From assembly GCA_004380135.1 (NCBI GenBank), contig QXCR01000055.1, positions 62,001-126,000 of the forward strand: a stretch of 64,000 nt of DNA, given 5' to 3'. The notes under the pieces are model-generated. The model ran no database searches. It saw nothing but the letters and a program-made list of their open reading frames with translations, and was not told where the DNA came from. Numbering within the stretch: the first letter of the stretch is position 1; each line of letters opens with the position of its first letter. Made by a program: the position numbers and the translations under genes. Shown here one piece after another: positions 23,274 to 34,537 of the stretch. This stretch comes from Stemphylium vesicarium. Its lineage: Eukaryota > Ascomycota > Dothideomycetes > Pleosporales > Pleosporaceae.

Positions 23274-24283
23274 CTACAAGTTGGTAAGGTAGTCCTCAAC
23301 CTCCGAGGGACTCAGCTTCCTGAACCGCGGTCCGACAGCACCTTCAACGCCCTCGACACCAAGGAGCCTCTCCTCTGGCGGCCCAACGATGCCAATCTCG
23401 ACAGTCTCGCCGTTCATCTCTCCTTCTATGGTCTCCTTGAGGGTGAGAAGAGCAATGTGGATGGCGTCCTCGAGCTCCAGGCCGTCCGTGTATCGCTTTT
23501 CCAAGAATGTCTTGGCGCTTGTTGCGCTCTTTCCTATCGCCGTCGCTTTCCATGGAAAGTAGCTGCCGCTGGGGTCGACCTGGTACAGACTGGGGCCGCC
23601 CTTGAGGATACCGCCAGTCTTGCCGCTGACCTTCTTCTTCTCTTCGCCCGTCTGCTCGTCGCTCTTACCCTCGGCCTCGGGCTCAATGCCGTCGTCCCAT
23701 CCCGCAATCAGCAGACTAACACCGTACGGCCGCACACCACCCGACTGTGTAGCCTCCTGCATTACTCTCGCCACGTCCTGGACTAATATCCTGGTAGGGG
23801 GGTACTCATTGTAGACGCGCTTGTAGCCAGTATGTGAGACCTTTCGGGCCTTGTCGACGAGGACGCGGTAGTCGGGGCCCATGCCGGAGTAGACCATGCC
23901 GAGGTTGGGTGTTATGAGACTGATCTTGGACGACGATTGCGAGTCGATGAGCGGTGATGACGATTTCTTCTCGGTCGCGAGGACGATGCCATTGGTGGCT
24001 GCAGTCTCTTGTCAGCAGTGTCGTATGGCCATGGCTAAGAAAACATTACCCTTGATTCCTAGTGAGGTGACACCCTGGTTGACAGCGTTCAAGGCATACT
24101 CTATTGCAAGGTTAGATACGGCCTTTCATCTGTGCCACGAGACCCGACGTCTGTTCAGGGCGCATACCAATCTGGACCAGCTTTCCGCTACCCGAGTGTT
24201 AGCATGCTTGTCATAGGTAATCGATAGCGCACTGTTTACCTGGGAGAGAAAGTGGTGAGGGAGAAGGAGTATCTGTCCGCCAT
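23274..24283 (-). CDS. pre8: 20S proteasome subunit alpha type-2
   Basis: Four exons (24283-24240, 24187-24168, 24100-24050, 23998-23274) encode 279 aa. The spliced N-terminus MADRYSFSLTTFSPSGKLVQ then IEYALNAVNQG is the invariant alpha-subunit signature. ATNGIVLATEKK and LITPNLGMVYSGMGPDYR follow, and LYQVDPSGSYFPWKATAIG is the classic later motif. Alpha subunits form the outer rings of the 20S core and gate substrate entry. Exon 2 is only 20 nt. A Lys/Glu/Gly-rich insertion of roughly 30 residues (about 141-172) separates AGWD from the LYQVDPSG strand. This makes the protein longer than the 250-aa yeast Pre8. Confidence 0.92.
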
Positions 24284-24761
24284 GGCGATTGTAGTGTTGG
24301 TCTGAAATTGCTTATATAAAAAGGTGGTGCAGTCGTCGTCGGCGGTAAGAGGTTCGGCGGGGGTGGATAGACGACGCGAGTACTGAAGGCGATCTGCTAG
24401 AGCTCCAGGCTACCCAGAGCTTCGTCGCGGGAGCGCCAAGGCCGGCGTTCGGGTCAACCCCAACTCCGGCCTTCTTCAAGCAATGCGCAACTTTGAATTC
24501 TCCGACCTTCCAGAACCGCTCTTACAAGTCACCCCTACGCCTGCAGTGTCCTGCCACCGTGTCCCCCGGCCCGTACAGCTAGAGACGCTGCGCCGGAACA
24601 TGATCCGCACTACCAAGACACTTACGTGGGCGAATGTCTTCCCCGCGGCTTGCTGATTGATCGCCTCGTCATCTTTATCTATGTACACCTACGTGCTTCT
24701 TCCCTGGTAAGACTCGCATTAACCTCAACTCCACCACCTAGTAGCATAACCTCTGCACACC
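24284..24761. promoter_or_regulatory. Divergent promoter, pre8 and RING-CH gene
   Basis: 478 bp lie between two divergently oriented starts. The sequence is G+C rich at about 24340-24480 and contains no open frame that looks coding. No specific factor site is claimed. Confidence 0.35.
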
Positions 24762-25781
24762 ATGTCTTCGTCGTCTGGGTTCCAGCCTATGCCAGGCTGG
24801 TACTGGCCAGATGATGCGCCTAAGAATGAGCCCTCGCGCGAGCGTGCCTCTTCTGCAAGCTCCCCGGATGCGCCCACTAGCGGCGACAATACCTCATCTG
24901 GATCACGCAGTTCCAAACGTACCCACTGGCCTCCGAGACAGTGCAGGATCTGTCTCGAGACGGTACAGCCTACCTTCAACGCACCCTCGCAAAGCCTTCC
25001 TGGCTTCCTACAGTCCCCAAACGTTGTTTACGAGGACGAGAGCGGTCGCCTGATCCGCCCATGCATGTGCAAGGGCTCCTCCAAGCATGTTCACGAAGCT
25101 TGTCTGCAAGCTTGGAGACATGCAGACCCCAGCTACGGGCGCAGGAACTACTGGCAGTGCCCGACCTGTGGCTTCAAGTATCGCCTTGCGCGCCTAGGTG
25201 CCGGGCGCTTCATTGGTAGTGTTTGTACGTCACGCTATTGTCTTTCAAAAAGCAATTGCTAACATACTACAGCTGCCCAGATTGCGTTGACCGGCTTCAT
25301 ACTGCTCTCGATCATTTTCGTTCTGGGATTCATTGCTGATCCCATCATCAACTTGTATCTCGACCCGTGGAGTTTTCTCTCGCCCTGGTCTGGGCTTTCG
25401 GCCTCCGACTATGCTTACTACTATGAGGACGAGTCGTCCACCTGGTATGAGCATTTTGCGAAAGGATTCGCGAGCATGGGTGTTCTTGGCTTTTTGAAAG
25501 TCCTCATTGCCAGCCCACTCAGCTACTTCAGGATCGGAGGAAGCGCTCGAGGTCGGACGACTGGGCGCGATCGCTATGAACAGGTCAGCTGGATCATCAT
25601 CTTGATCGGAGTTGCTACCTTCTTAACGGTATGTTCCAAGAATCTCCGGTCAATAACAGGGTTCTAACTTGAGCAGGCGATCTACAAAGGAGTTCGCGTC
25701 TGGAGTCGTCGTGCGCTCGAAAGAGCCGGCGAGCGTGTCATGGATGTCCAAGGCGACAATGACGATGACGATGACGAATAG
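24762..25781 (+). CDS. RING-CH (MARCH-type) membrane E3 ubiquitin ligase
   Basis: Three exons (24762-25224, 25273-25628, 25677-25781) encode 307 aa. Residues 61-136 form a RING-CH finger in C4HC3 order: C61, C64, C101, C103, H111, C114, C133 and C136, with the diagnostic W in NYWQCPTC. After it come a hydrophobic segment (IALTGFILLSIIFVLGFIAD), a second one (GVLGFLKVLIASPLSYF) and a third (VSWIIILIGVATFLTAI). The protein ends in an acidic tail of D and E. RING-CH proteins transfer ubiquitin to membrane proteins in the endomembrane system. Substrate is unknown. The Ser/Pro-rich N-terminus is probably cytosolic. Confidence 0.85.
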
Positions 25782-26579
25782 TTATGACTGCAATGCACGT
25801 CTATGATGCACCATTTACGCTCTACTCTCTTATCCAGTCCGATTGAGACCAAGTCCGCACTTTCTTAAATTGCCACAAGTTATTCCTCAATACTGTGTCG
25901 ATTAGTCTACGTGCGAAGATCAAATCAGCCCACGACGTCCATATCGGCATTGCGCGTTTTGTGCTCGCTGAGTTTTTGGAACGTGGCGCTACCCGCCTTT
26001 GGCACTCATCTTGTTCTACCTTGCCTGCTCCCGGAGCACCTTTTAATGGCTTGAACGACATCAGGCCTTTGGCACATCTCAATCAATGTTGAACCCCGTG
26101 TCTTATGTATGATGATTACAGCGACCGCACCCACGCCGGACTTGTAGATAGCCGCGTAAACATGTGGAACCAATCCATACTTCAGCTTCGTGCGAAAGAT
26201 AGCACAGAAAGTGCAAAGTGTATAGAAATAGCATATACAATTATACGCCGATGGCATTGCCGACAAGCGATGTTTGCCTGATACATATGGAAGTACCCTG
26301 GGTATACAGCCTCCTCTTAGTGATGCTATGAGGCTTGCCCTTCTAAAATCCCATCGAGTACTCCCAATACCAGATTAACCAATACCCTATGTCCAAGTTC
26401 CAAGTTCCCAAATCCCAAATCCCAAGCCCACCCAATGTGAACAAAGGAAAAGTAAGAAATGATACATGAAAAAAAATAAAGGAAAAAACCATACCATAGA
26501 AATAATATGTGTCCCGGGGTATCAAATATTACAAAGGTGTGAGAGAGAGACGCCTAGAAAACTGCGCTCACTATTCCTA
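25782..26579. other. Convergent intergenic region
   Basis: About 800 bp between the 3' ends of the RING-CH gene and the GAR-domain gene. A short imperfect repeat of the AAGTTCCAAGTTCCC and CAAATCCC type lies at 26393-26430. A GTGAGAGAGAGAC run follows near 26538-26550. No gene is supported. Confidence 0.5.
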
Positions 26580-29500
26580 CTATTCACCAAAAGGGTTCTT
26601 TCCACCCTTCATGAAGACTCGCTTAGTCCCGCCGACTTTGCCGAGATCTCCAAATTCCGATTGCCTTCTGCTCATAGCGCCAGGGCCGGTGCGACTTCCC
26701 GGACGACTGCCGCCGCTGCTTTCCGGGCGCGAATCTTCGCGCTGGAAGGAAGGGCGTTCAGAGGTGATGACGTTGCTGCTGACCGTGCGAGCTTGCTTCA
26801 TCATACCTTCGATCCACTCCAGCTTGTCATCGCTGAGATCCAACTTCTTTGCTTTTGGGCCCGCGAGCCCGACTTCTCTGCCTTGCCACGAGTTGCGCGA
26901 CGACGTGGTCGAAGGAATGATGGGCTCTTCCGAGATATCCGGTGTCGAAGCGTTGAAACTAGGCATTGGCGGAGGAGCCTCGTCGCTCGAGATGCCTACG
27001 CCCAGGCCAGAGGATTTGACTGGTGTGGTGGATGGGCTGGGGAAGGGGTAACCCACACTGATGCGTCTCTCACGCCTGCTGATGACGCTTTCGGGGCGAG
27101 TGGGCGAGCTATCTGGCTGCCTGACTTCGAGACCGAGGACTTCGAATTTTCCTTCACTTGCTGTTCGACGGCCATGATGCTCCGCGTATTGACGGAGGTA
27201 TTCTCCTAGATCGGACCAACCACCGCCTACGCGCACCATGACGCGCTCGCCATTCTCGCCGACACGGCGGATGAAGAGCTTGATGGGCTGTTCTTTGCCT
27301 GGTTGCGTGAGATGGTACAGTTTGATGTCGTTGTCACCCCTTGCTGCTGCTGATTTGCGTCCGGAGTGGACATTGTTAAGCTCGAATTCGCTCTTGGCAG
27401 GCGATAGCGTGAGCTCAGGCCCTTTGAAACCGCTCACTGAACGAGCTGCTCGCAGATATGCACGACTTCCTTTCGCCATGAGGCCGCGTGCCGGTTTCAC
27501 TTCAGGAGCATCGGGACCAGGGCCTGATGTGAGCCGAATGTGGGCAGGAATAGTCGTCAGAATGTCTGAAATCTTTCGTTCTAGTTCTTCTGCGCTGTTG
27601 GCTGGCTTGTGGCTGAAGCGGGACGGGGGCCACGGCGCGTGCGCAGAATCTTCGTCGATGGTGACGGGTTCCTTTTCGGATCGACGCTTTGCCATTGCGG
27701 CGTTGAGCTCAGGACGGGGTGCCCTCATCGTGCGGTTAGTAGCGTTGCGGACTGATGGTGACTCCTCTACGGTACTGTGTGGACTGGAGTCTGGAGACAT
27801 GTCCGTGGAAAACGAGCCAAGACTCCCTCTCCAGGAGCGCGGTGTTTGAGGGGGGTCTATCAAGGCGCTATCTTGGCCATCATTGGTGGTGATGGTTGGA
27901 TTCCCGGAAAGTGCTAGAGGGGTAGGGCGGTCCTGTGCAGAACTATCCGACAGGTCGTCCGCTCTAGAGCTACTTTTTGGACTTTCATCAAGGTCGTGGT
28001 GCACAACAGTATCACCCTCGTCAAAGTCCGACTCATCATCGGCGATTGAAGGTTCTTCGAAGCCAATGTGACTAGGACGCAAGCTGTTCGCGCGCAAAGA
28101 TGTGTCATCGTGGGTAGTGGACATTTCTGCTGGTGCCGCTTTGTCCTGGGACCAGTAGAGCTTGGCTGCATCGACGTCTTCGGATGTCGGCCGTGTGTCA
28201 CCAGAGCCTAGAGCTGTGTCGACTGTAGAGTCGCTGCTACCAGATGCACGAAGAGACTCGTCTTCTGAGGACGTGTCGTGTCCGGTAGCAGCAGCATGCT
28301 CGTAAGTAGGCAGCGCAATGACACTCTGGCGGGATGCCGGTGAACGAAGCTTGGGCGACAAGATTTCATCAATAGATCCAGCAGAATCTCTTGGAGTATT
28401 GAGGGGATCTGTTTTGAAGGCAGTAAGTGATCGCCTGTTTGTGCGGGAATCCTTGCTGGCCTCGGCACGCCCGTCTTTCGTCGCATAGCTCTTGACCAGA
28501 GCAGCGGCGATTGATCCTGAGTTGTCACTTGTGTGGGTTTTGTGTGGAGTAGCGGTTGAGCTCGAATTTATTGACGCATTTGGTGTAGAGGGAGAGGTGG
28601 TGTTGGTGGGATGTAGATCCTGCCCCTGAATGGCATTTCTTTGTGCGGTGAAGCCCTCTGCTTGCCTTTGAAGATGGAGATCCATGACTCTCCTCCTCGA
28701 CTCATGCTTCCAACGACCGTAGTCGGCCTCTGTATCCTCAAACGTGTCTATCCAATGGTCTGGCAAACAGTCTTCGCGACCTTCGAGCGTGTCAAGCATC
28801 CTGTCCAGACGCCTACCCAGATCGCTGACTCTCTGATGCAGTACGCCCGAGATGGTATCTACCGCTTCTTTCCACTGCTCAAAAGCAAGATCGGACGTGT
28901 CGGCTGGCGGCTCAATGGCCTCCCATCCCAGGCGCATGGCCTTCTGGGCGGTATCGAGCTCGTTGATGTAACGGGGTGCTTCGCGGAGGATGGAGACGCG
29001 CGCAGTCCAGGTAGTCAGGCGATCTTTGAGCTTGGCGTGATTGGGCAAGGCCGATAGCAGGGTCTGGGTGATGAGAAAGGAGAAGTCGTCCATGAGCCTG
29101 TAGTGCTGGCGATTGGCTTCGTAGCCAGAGGACGACGGCCTCGACCTGCCGGCGGGATGCATGTCCAAGACGTGCTCCTTGAGCTCTTCGACGTCGAGCT
29201 TGAGCATCTCGTCCTCAATGTCATCCAGGCGCGCTTCGTGCTGCTCCACCTCGACGGACAGCAGCGACCCCCAGTATTCGAGCGGCGGCATGATTTGCGA
29301 GAGGTCGGGGTCGGCGACGTGTTCCCTAATCCGTAGCTCGATGCTCTTCCTCCTCTGCTCGCGGGCTTGGGCGCTCGGCTGCTCGAAGCTGCCTGACCAG
29401 CCCCATTGCTCGATCTCGGCGCACCATGTCTTCAGTCGTTGGGCAGCCTTGGCGACGCGCGAGCCCAGGTCCCTCTCGGCGGCAGTGAGGGTGTCGATGC

Positions 29501-29720
29501 AGGCGAAGAGCTTGTACTCGTCACGTGTGGTGTCGAATGGCATTGGCTTCTGCGTGAAGGCGCGGAGTGTTGCTTCGGGCGACAGATCACGAAGACGGCT
29601 GTCGTCTGCGTGGTGGCCGTGAGCCCGTCCCCTTCTGCCACCGGGCGACATGATGGGCGAGGGCACTCGACGGGGGGTTTGAGGCGGCATTAAGCGCACC
29701 GGCGACGAAAAGGCGTCCAT
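26580..29720 (-). CDS. GAR/GAS2-domain cytoskeleton-associated protein
   Basis: A single-exon frame encodes 1046 aa. The N-terminus is basic and Pro-rich. Residues about 60-370 form a long helical region with several Trp, resembling spectrin-like helices. The middle (about 370-760) is Ser/Thr/Asp-rich and disordered. At about 800-870 the block DIKLYHLTQPGKEQPIKLFI, then VGENGERVMVRVGGGW, then LGEYLRQYAEHH matches the GAR (Gas2-related) domain, which binds microtubules. The C-terminal tail is Ser/Arg-rich. Fungal proteins with this layout are thought to associate with microtubules or septal cytoskeleton; that role is inference here. The strongly biased middle gives many open frames on the plus strand, which are antisense shadows. 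Confidence 0.75.
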   Translation of the reverse strand: MDAFSSPVRLMPPQTPRRVPSPIMSPGGRRGRAHGHHADDSRLRDLSPEATLRAFTQKPMPFDTTRDEYKLFACIDTLTAAERDLGSRVAKAAQRLKTWCAEIEQWGWSGSFEQPSAQAREQRRKSIELRIREHVADPDLSQIMPPLEYWGSLLSVEVEQHEARLDDIEDEMLKLDVEELKEHVLDMHPAGRSRPSSSGYEANRQHYRLMDDFSFLITQTLLSALPNHAKLKDRLTTWTARVSILREAPRYINELDTAQKAMRLGWEAIEPPADTSDLAFEQWKEAVDTISGVLHQRVSDLGRRLDRMLDTLEGREDCLPDHWIDTFEDTEADYGRWKHESRRRVMDLHLQRQAEGFTAQRNAIQGQDLHPTNTTSPSTPNASINSSSTATPHKTHTSDNSGSIAAALVKSYATKDGRAEASKDSRTNRRSLTAFKTDPLNTPRDSAGSIDEILSPKLRSPASRQSVIALPTYEHAAATGHDTSSEDESLRASGSSDSTVDTALGSGDTRPTSEDVDAAKLYWSQDKAAPAEMSTTHDDTSLRANSLRPSHIGFEEPSIADDESDFDEGDTVVHHDLDESPKSSSRADDLSDSSAQDRPTPLALSGNPTITTNDGQDSALIDPPQTPRSWRGSLGSFSTDMSPDSSPHSTVEESPSVRNATNRTMRAPRPELNAAMAKRRSEKEPVTIDEDSAHAPWPPSRFSHKPANSAEELERKISDILTTIPAHIRLTSGPGPDAPEVKPARGLMAKGSRAYLRAARSVSGFKGPELTLSPAKSEFELNNVHSGRKSAAARGDNDIKLYHLTQPGKEQPIKLFIRRVGENGERVMVRVGGGWSDLGEYLRQYAEHHGRRTASEGKFEVLGLEVRQPDSSPTRPESVISRRERRISVGYPFPSPSTTPVKSSGLGVGISSDEAPPPMPSFNASTPDISEEPIIPSTTSSRNSWQGREVGLAGPKAKKLDLSDDKLEWIEGMMKQARTVSSNVITSERPSFQREDSRPESSGGSRPGSRTGPGAMSRRQSEFGDLGKVGGTKRVFMKGGKNPFGE

Positions 29721-30837
29721 GATGATACTGGCGCGCCGTGGTAAAGAGCGACTATGGGTGGGATTTTATTACAAACGAAGGTAGATAGACAGGCAGGCAG
29801 GCACATAGGAGACGACAGCGTCTCGGATTCGACGTGGGAAAAAGTATTTAACGTCTGTCGCTGCTGGTTTGACGACGCTATAAAGCTTTTTCCTGTGACG
29901 CCCTCCCGTGTCGCTGAGGCGTTTGCGCTGCCGGCAGCATGAAGTTTTGTTTACTGACGCAGCCTCCGGCCACCGAACGTCTGGTGCCGGGCGCGCATCT
30001 TGCAGGCATGCCTCACCACCCGCAAATCACTAGGCCCAAGCTGGCTAGCCGCATATGCCCAACTCGGATGCCCTCTCTGCGCGTCTTTACGACCATGGAG
30101 CCTGGTCACAACCTGGGAACCAGGTGATACCATGATGGCCTGCGACGGCTATATAAGACGCTGCAACGCTCCTGGACACCTAGATCCATAGTTGTTGCAC
30201 TACCGACAGCCCTGCGACTGTGGGTAACCCTCTCCGCCCTTCCCCGCACTGGACTTCAACCGGACATCTTGCGCTCTGTGCCTGGTCAGCCGTCTCTGAT
30301 CACCACGCGCTTGCTTTTGCTCGTCCCCATAACCCGAACGGTCTTCGGACGAACGTCTGGCGATGCGCACGGCACAGACGACGTCGGCCGCCGCGTCGGT
30401 ATGCGCGCTTTTCCGCCGTGTTATCAATCCGGCCGCAGAAGATACGTGCCCAGGTAGCCATGTGCAGGTGCTTCCTTCCTCGTTACAGAAGCTACCCCAC
30501 TGCTGATATCGTCATCGTCGACTGCCAAGCATATCAATCTTCCGCCCCGCGTCTATACCTTTACGACCTTCCACAGTGCGTTAGCCAGTTGCCTGTATCC
30601 CTCGTACTTACGCGTGCCCGACTTCTTGGAGTACGAAGAATGCAATGATGAAGGAAATCCGGCATTACCAATTCCTGTTGGAAGCGGCAACTGTGCCGTG
30701 GGCGGAAGCATTGACGTTATCGTACCGAAGCTTGCCATAGCTGCCTAGAAGTACTTAAGGGTGACTTGGGTTCAGTAGTCACTCGGTACTCTTCTGCCAT
30801 AGTGAGGTGTGCAATTGTCAATTGTCAATCAGCCAAT
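29721..30837. promoter_or_regulatory. Divergent intergenic region, GAR-protein and M28 genes
   Basis: 1.1 kb between divergent starts. A short CAGG tetranucleotide run is at 29789-29803, and a TATATAAGA element at 30150-30158. A direct repeat CAATTGTCAATTGTCAAT is at 30811-30828, just upstream of the M28 start. Open frames such as 30220-30648 have no family features. Confidence 0.4.
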
Positions 30838-33166
30838 ATGAAGCCGTCGCTATTGATCCTCGCTGCCATTGGCGCTCAGGCTTGCCAGCGTGAACGTGCC
30901 TTTCAACATCATCCTCACAAGCGCGTGAAGCGACAGACGGCCTTTCCTCCCGCATTGACTCCAAACGAAGAGATCTTACTAAACTCGTTTGACTCGGTAT
31001 CCATCTCCGAATGGTCATACTACTACAGTATATTTACCCGTCTTCAAGATGTGAATGAAACTAATCTGGTACAGCTCATGGTCAGCATCTGGCTGGACAG
31101 AATGAGTCCATGGGTATTTGAAATCTTGTCTCGTTTCCAATGTCTGCAACTAATCATTGATTATAGCCCAATGGACCGCTGATAAGTGGTCTGAGTACGG
31201 GTTTACTTCGCGATTGGACGAGTACTGTGAGTGAAAGCTTCGACTGCAAGAAGAAAAAACACCAACTGACCACCTTCAGACGTCTTCTTGAACTATCCCG
31301 TGTCAAACTCCCTGGAGCTCACTTATGAAAACGGCAGTACCTACACTCCGACTCTGCTGGAGGATGTGCTTGAAGAAGATCCAACTACGAGCTACCCAAA
31401 CAGTGTCCCAGTCTTCCATGGCTACTCTTTCACCGGCAACGCATCTGCAGAATACGTTTACGTTGGTAGGGGCCAGCAAGTCGACTTCGATCGCCTGTTG
31501 GAGCTTGGTGTCGACCTTGAGGGTAAAATCGCGCTTGCCAAGTATGGTGGACCCTTCCGAGGCCTTAAAGTCAAGAACGCCCAGGATCAGGGTATGATTG
31601 GTGCCGTGATCTTCACCGACCCTGGTGACGATGGTAACATCACCGAGTAAGCACTAATCTGGTCTTGTCGCATGCTGCATAGCTAACTATTTCAGGGCGA
31701 ATGGCTACGCTGCTTACCCCGATGGTCCTGCCAGGAACCCCACGACAGTCCAGCGTGGATCCGTCCAGTTCCTGAGCACATACCCAGGAGATCCAACTAC
31801 GCCTGGCTACGTCTCCAAGCCCGATTCCCCGCGATCCGATCGCAGCGAGATCCTGCCGCAAATTCCCAGTCTTCCCATTTCTTGGCTCGAGGCACAGCCC
31901 CTTCTCCAAGCTCTCAACGGATTTGGAACCAATGGTACCGAAGTTAACAGGACACGATGGGTTGGTGCTATCCCTGACGTGGACTACTACACTGGTGAAG
32001 GATCTGGTGCGACCCTTTCCATGTCCAATGTTATGAACGATACATACGGCACAATCTGGAACGCCGTCGGTGTCATCAACGGAACGAACGAGGATGAGGT
32101 CGTCATTGTCGGCAACCACAGAGATGCCTGGATCGTCGGTGGAGCCGCTGACCCCAACTCGGGGTCCGCCGTCCTTATCGAGCTGGCCAAGGCATTTGGT
32201 GCTCTCGCTGAGACCGGATGGAAGCCACTACGCACAATCGTTCTCTGCAGCTGGGATGCTGAAGAGTATGGTTTGGTCGGAAGCACCGAGTGGATGGAAG
32301 AGTACATCCCATGGCTCAAAAATGCCGCAGTCTCCTACCTGAACATCGATGTTGCCGTTTCTGGACCGGTCCCAGATATTTCAGCTACTCCCGACCTTCA
32401 CGCCATTGCCACCAGCCTGATGAAGAAGGTCGTCTATCCGTTCCGCAACGAAACTGGTCTCACCATGTACGATGTCTGGAGCCACGAGACTGGCGAAGTT
32501 GGCGTTCTCGGTAGCGGAAGTGACTACACAGCCTTCCTTCACCGTGGTATTGCATCAATCGATGTAGGTGCAGGTGGAAACACCGCTATCGACCCAATTT
32601 ACCCGTACCATTCCAACTACGACTCTTACCATTGGATGGCGACGTTTGGAGACCCCGGCTTCGTCACACATAAAGCAATCGGCCAGTACTTCACTCTGTT
32701 ACTCTACCACATGGTTTCCGACGAGGTTGTACCCCTGGAGCCAGCCGACTACGTTTCCGAATTCAACACGTACCTCGAAGCCTTGGAAGAAGAAGTTAGC
32801 GCCAGCAATTTCACCGTCGACCTCACCAACCTCACCGCCGCTATCTCACAATTTGAGACGTCTGCCCAGGGATTCGTCGATTTGAGGGAGCAGGCTGTTG
32901 CGGCCAACGATACAGAGCTCATCACTGTACAGAACCACAAGGCTCGTGACTTCTCGCGTGGATTCACCAGTCAGGGAGGTCTGCCTACTCGTGAGTTTTA
33001 TCAGCATACCATCTTCGCTCCTGGACGCGACACGGGATATGCTCCAGTGACCTTCCCTGGTATCACGGAGAGTATCACATTTGACGAGGATGCGGACTTG
33101 GCGCAGGAATGGGTCCAGAAGACTAGTGATGCCATTCTGGTCGCTGCTAGTATCTTGAAGTCCTAA
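30838..33166 (+). CDS. M28B metallopeptidase (glutamate carboxypeptidase II-like)
   Basis: Five exons (30838-31027, 31075-31113, 31167-31226, 31280-31646, 31696-33166) encode 708 aa with a signal peptide (MKPSLLILAAIGAQA). The 39-nt second exon restores YYYTHGQHLAGQNESM, then AQWTADKWSEYGF, as in homologues. A PA domain follows (GKIALAKYGG, GMIGAVIFTDP). The peptidase domain has co-catalytic zinc ligands in VGNHRDAW (His about 360), ADPNSGSA (Asp about 371), DAEEYGLVGS (Glu about 408-409) and LNIDVAVSG (Asp about 437). A final His sits in YHSNYDSYHW, before the dimerisation domain. The family trims C-terminal acidic residues from peptides outside the cell or in the vacuole. Several N-glycosylation sequons (NGT, NET, NLT) agree with secretion. 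Confidence 0.88.
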
Positions 33167-33316
33167 GGTGGTGTTGTAGTGGTGGAAGTGAAGGGTTGCG
33201 GTTATGCCATGACCTTATGACGAAACGATACGAGAAGGTGGCAGCAGTAAGAAGAGTAATGATAATGTCTTCTCCGAAACGAGCAATATCAAGTTCGTGA
33301 AATCTGCCACGCCAAC

Positions 33317-34030
33317 TTATTTAACAACAGCGAGCAGGAACCCATCATACGACTTCTCCCCGACCGTCTGCAACACCACTCCATCCAGCCTCTGATCCTT
33401 ACCCACATTCTCCACCACGCGCCTCGCCCCCACCACACTTGGATCATCGATATCCTTGGCCAACTGCCCCTTCCTCACAACGTTATCCACAATAACGCAA
33501 GCCCCACTCTCACACATGCCCAGCGCGACATCCACATAGTTCCAGTTATTCTGCTTATCCGCATCAATAAAGACAAACTGAAACTTTTCCCTTTTCCCCT
33601 CTTTGACCTCCTGCGCCAGCTGCGCAAGAACATCGACTCCAGCTGCCAATTTCACATCGACCCGGTCCTGCAAGCCCACGTTCTTGATGTTGCTCCGCGC
33701 AACATCGGCATGGTGTGAATCTACCTCCACACTCGTGACGTGCGTGTCTGGGCTCGCCGTCGCAAGCCAGATGGTGCTGTAGCCGCCCAAGGTGCCTACT
33801 TCGAGTATTCTTTTTGCGCGGGCGAGGCGCGCGGTTAGTTGCAGGTATTTACCCTGCGACGGCGACACGGCGATGTCGGGAAGACCGGCTTTCTCGGAGT
33901 TTTCGAGAGCATGCTGGAGCGCTGAGGGTTGGGGGGTGGTGGAGGGGGAGGAGTGCAGGTGCGAGATTGTGTACGTGTCTACGGCGGTCCAGCGCTCGTC
34001 TTTTTCGTGGTTTTGGCCGGGTTGTGACAT
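33317..34030 (-). CDS. SAM-dependent O-methyltransferase, COMT/caffeoyl-CoA type
   Basis: A single exon of 237 codons. The pattern is that of the small cation-dependent O-methyltransferase family (Pfam Methyltransf_3). It has SPSQGKYLQLTARLARAKRI, then LEVGTLGGYSTIWLA (SAM motif I), VTSVEVD (motif II), QFVFIDADKQNNWNYVDVAL (metal-binding Asp in DADK) and GACVIVDNVVRKGQL. Such enzymes methylate catechols and related hydroxyls in the cytosol. The substrate cannot be read from the sequence. It is convergent with the M28 gene, 150 bp away, which gives no functional link. Confidence 0.88.
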   Translation of the reverse strand: MSQPGQNHEKDERWTAVDTYTISHLHSSPSTTPQPSALQHALENSEKAGLPDIAVSPSQGKYLQLTARLARAKRILEVGTLGGYSTIWLATASPDTHVTSVEVDSHHADVARSNIKNVGLQDRVDVKLAAGVDVLAQLAQEVKEGKREKFQFVFIDADKQNNWNYVDVALGMCESGACVIVDNVVRKGQLAKDIDDPSVVGARRVVENVGKDQRLDGVVLQTVGEKSYDGFLLAVVK

Positions 34031-34537
34031 ATTCAGGGTGTTGGATTGGCTTTGGGAGGTTGGTATGGGGTTCTGTAGGGTTTGAGGGTTTGGAGAGTGA
34101 GGTTTGCTATACTCTACTATTGTCAGTCGAAGGGCGGGTTAGTGAGGATCCGCGAGCCTTTTATAGTCGAGTAGTTCGATATTATAGAGTTTGAAAACTG
34201 CCTTGTCTGGCTACTCTTTACATCTCGTGACGTATCTGCCTAGAGACGCAATTGCGCACATCATTGGATCGTTGCGGAGAAATGGTGGATGAGTCTTCAG
34301 CCAGGTCGCGGGAATGTGGGGAAAGGCTTACGTTGGCGGCATCTGATAAACACCAATGTCCGATGTCTGATCTCCGATATCGCCGACTGGTGACTCTTTT
34401 TCTACAACAACACTCTAGCACACCTCACTCAAACAAACACACGTAAATCTTTCCATCAAGACCAATCTTTGCGACGCTCATTATTACGATTAATTACATA
34501 TGCTATTTCAACCAGCAAATATACCTACAGACTGGGA
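34031..34537. other. Intergenic spacer
   Basis: 507 bp between two minus-strand genes. It holds the O-methyltransferase promoter and the 3' flank of the large disordered protein. Nothing further is recognisable; the open frame at 34252-34446 has no gene-like feature. Confidence 0.45.

Noticed and set aside
26466..27849. Long plus-strand frames antisense to the GAR-domain gene
   Set aside because: Composition bias of the disordered Ser/Arg/Asp-rich minus-strand protein creates long antisense frames; none shows a domain.
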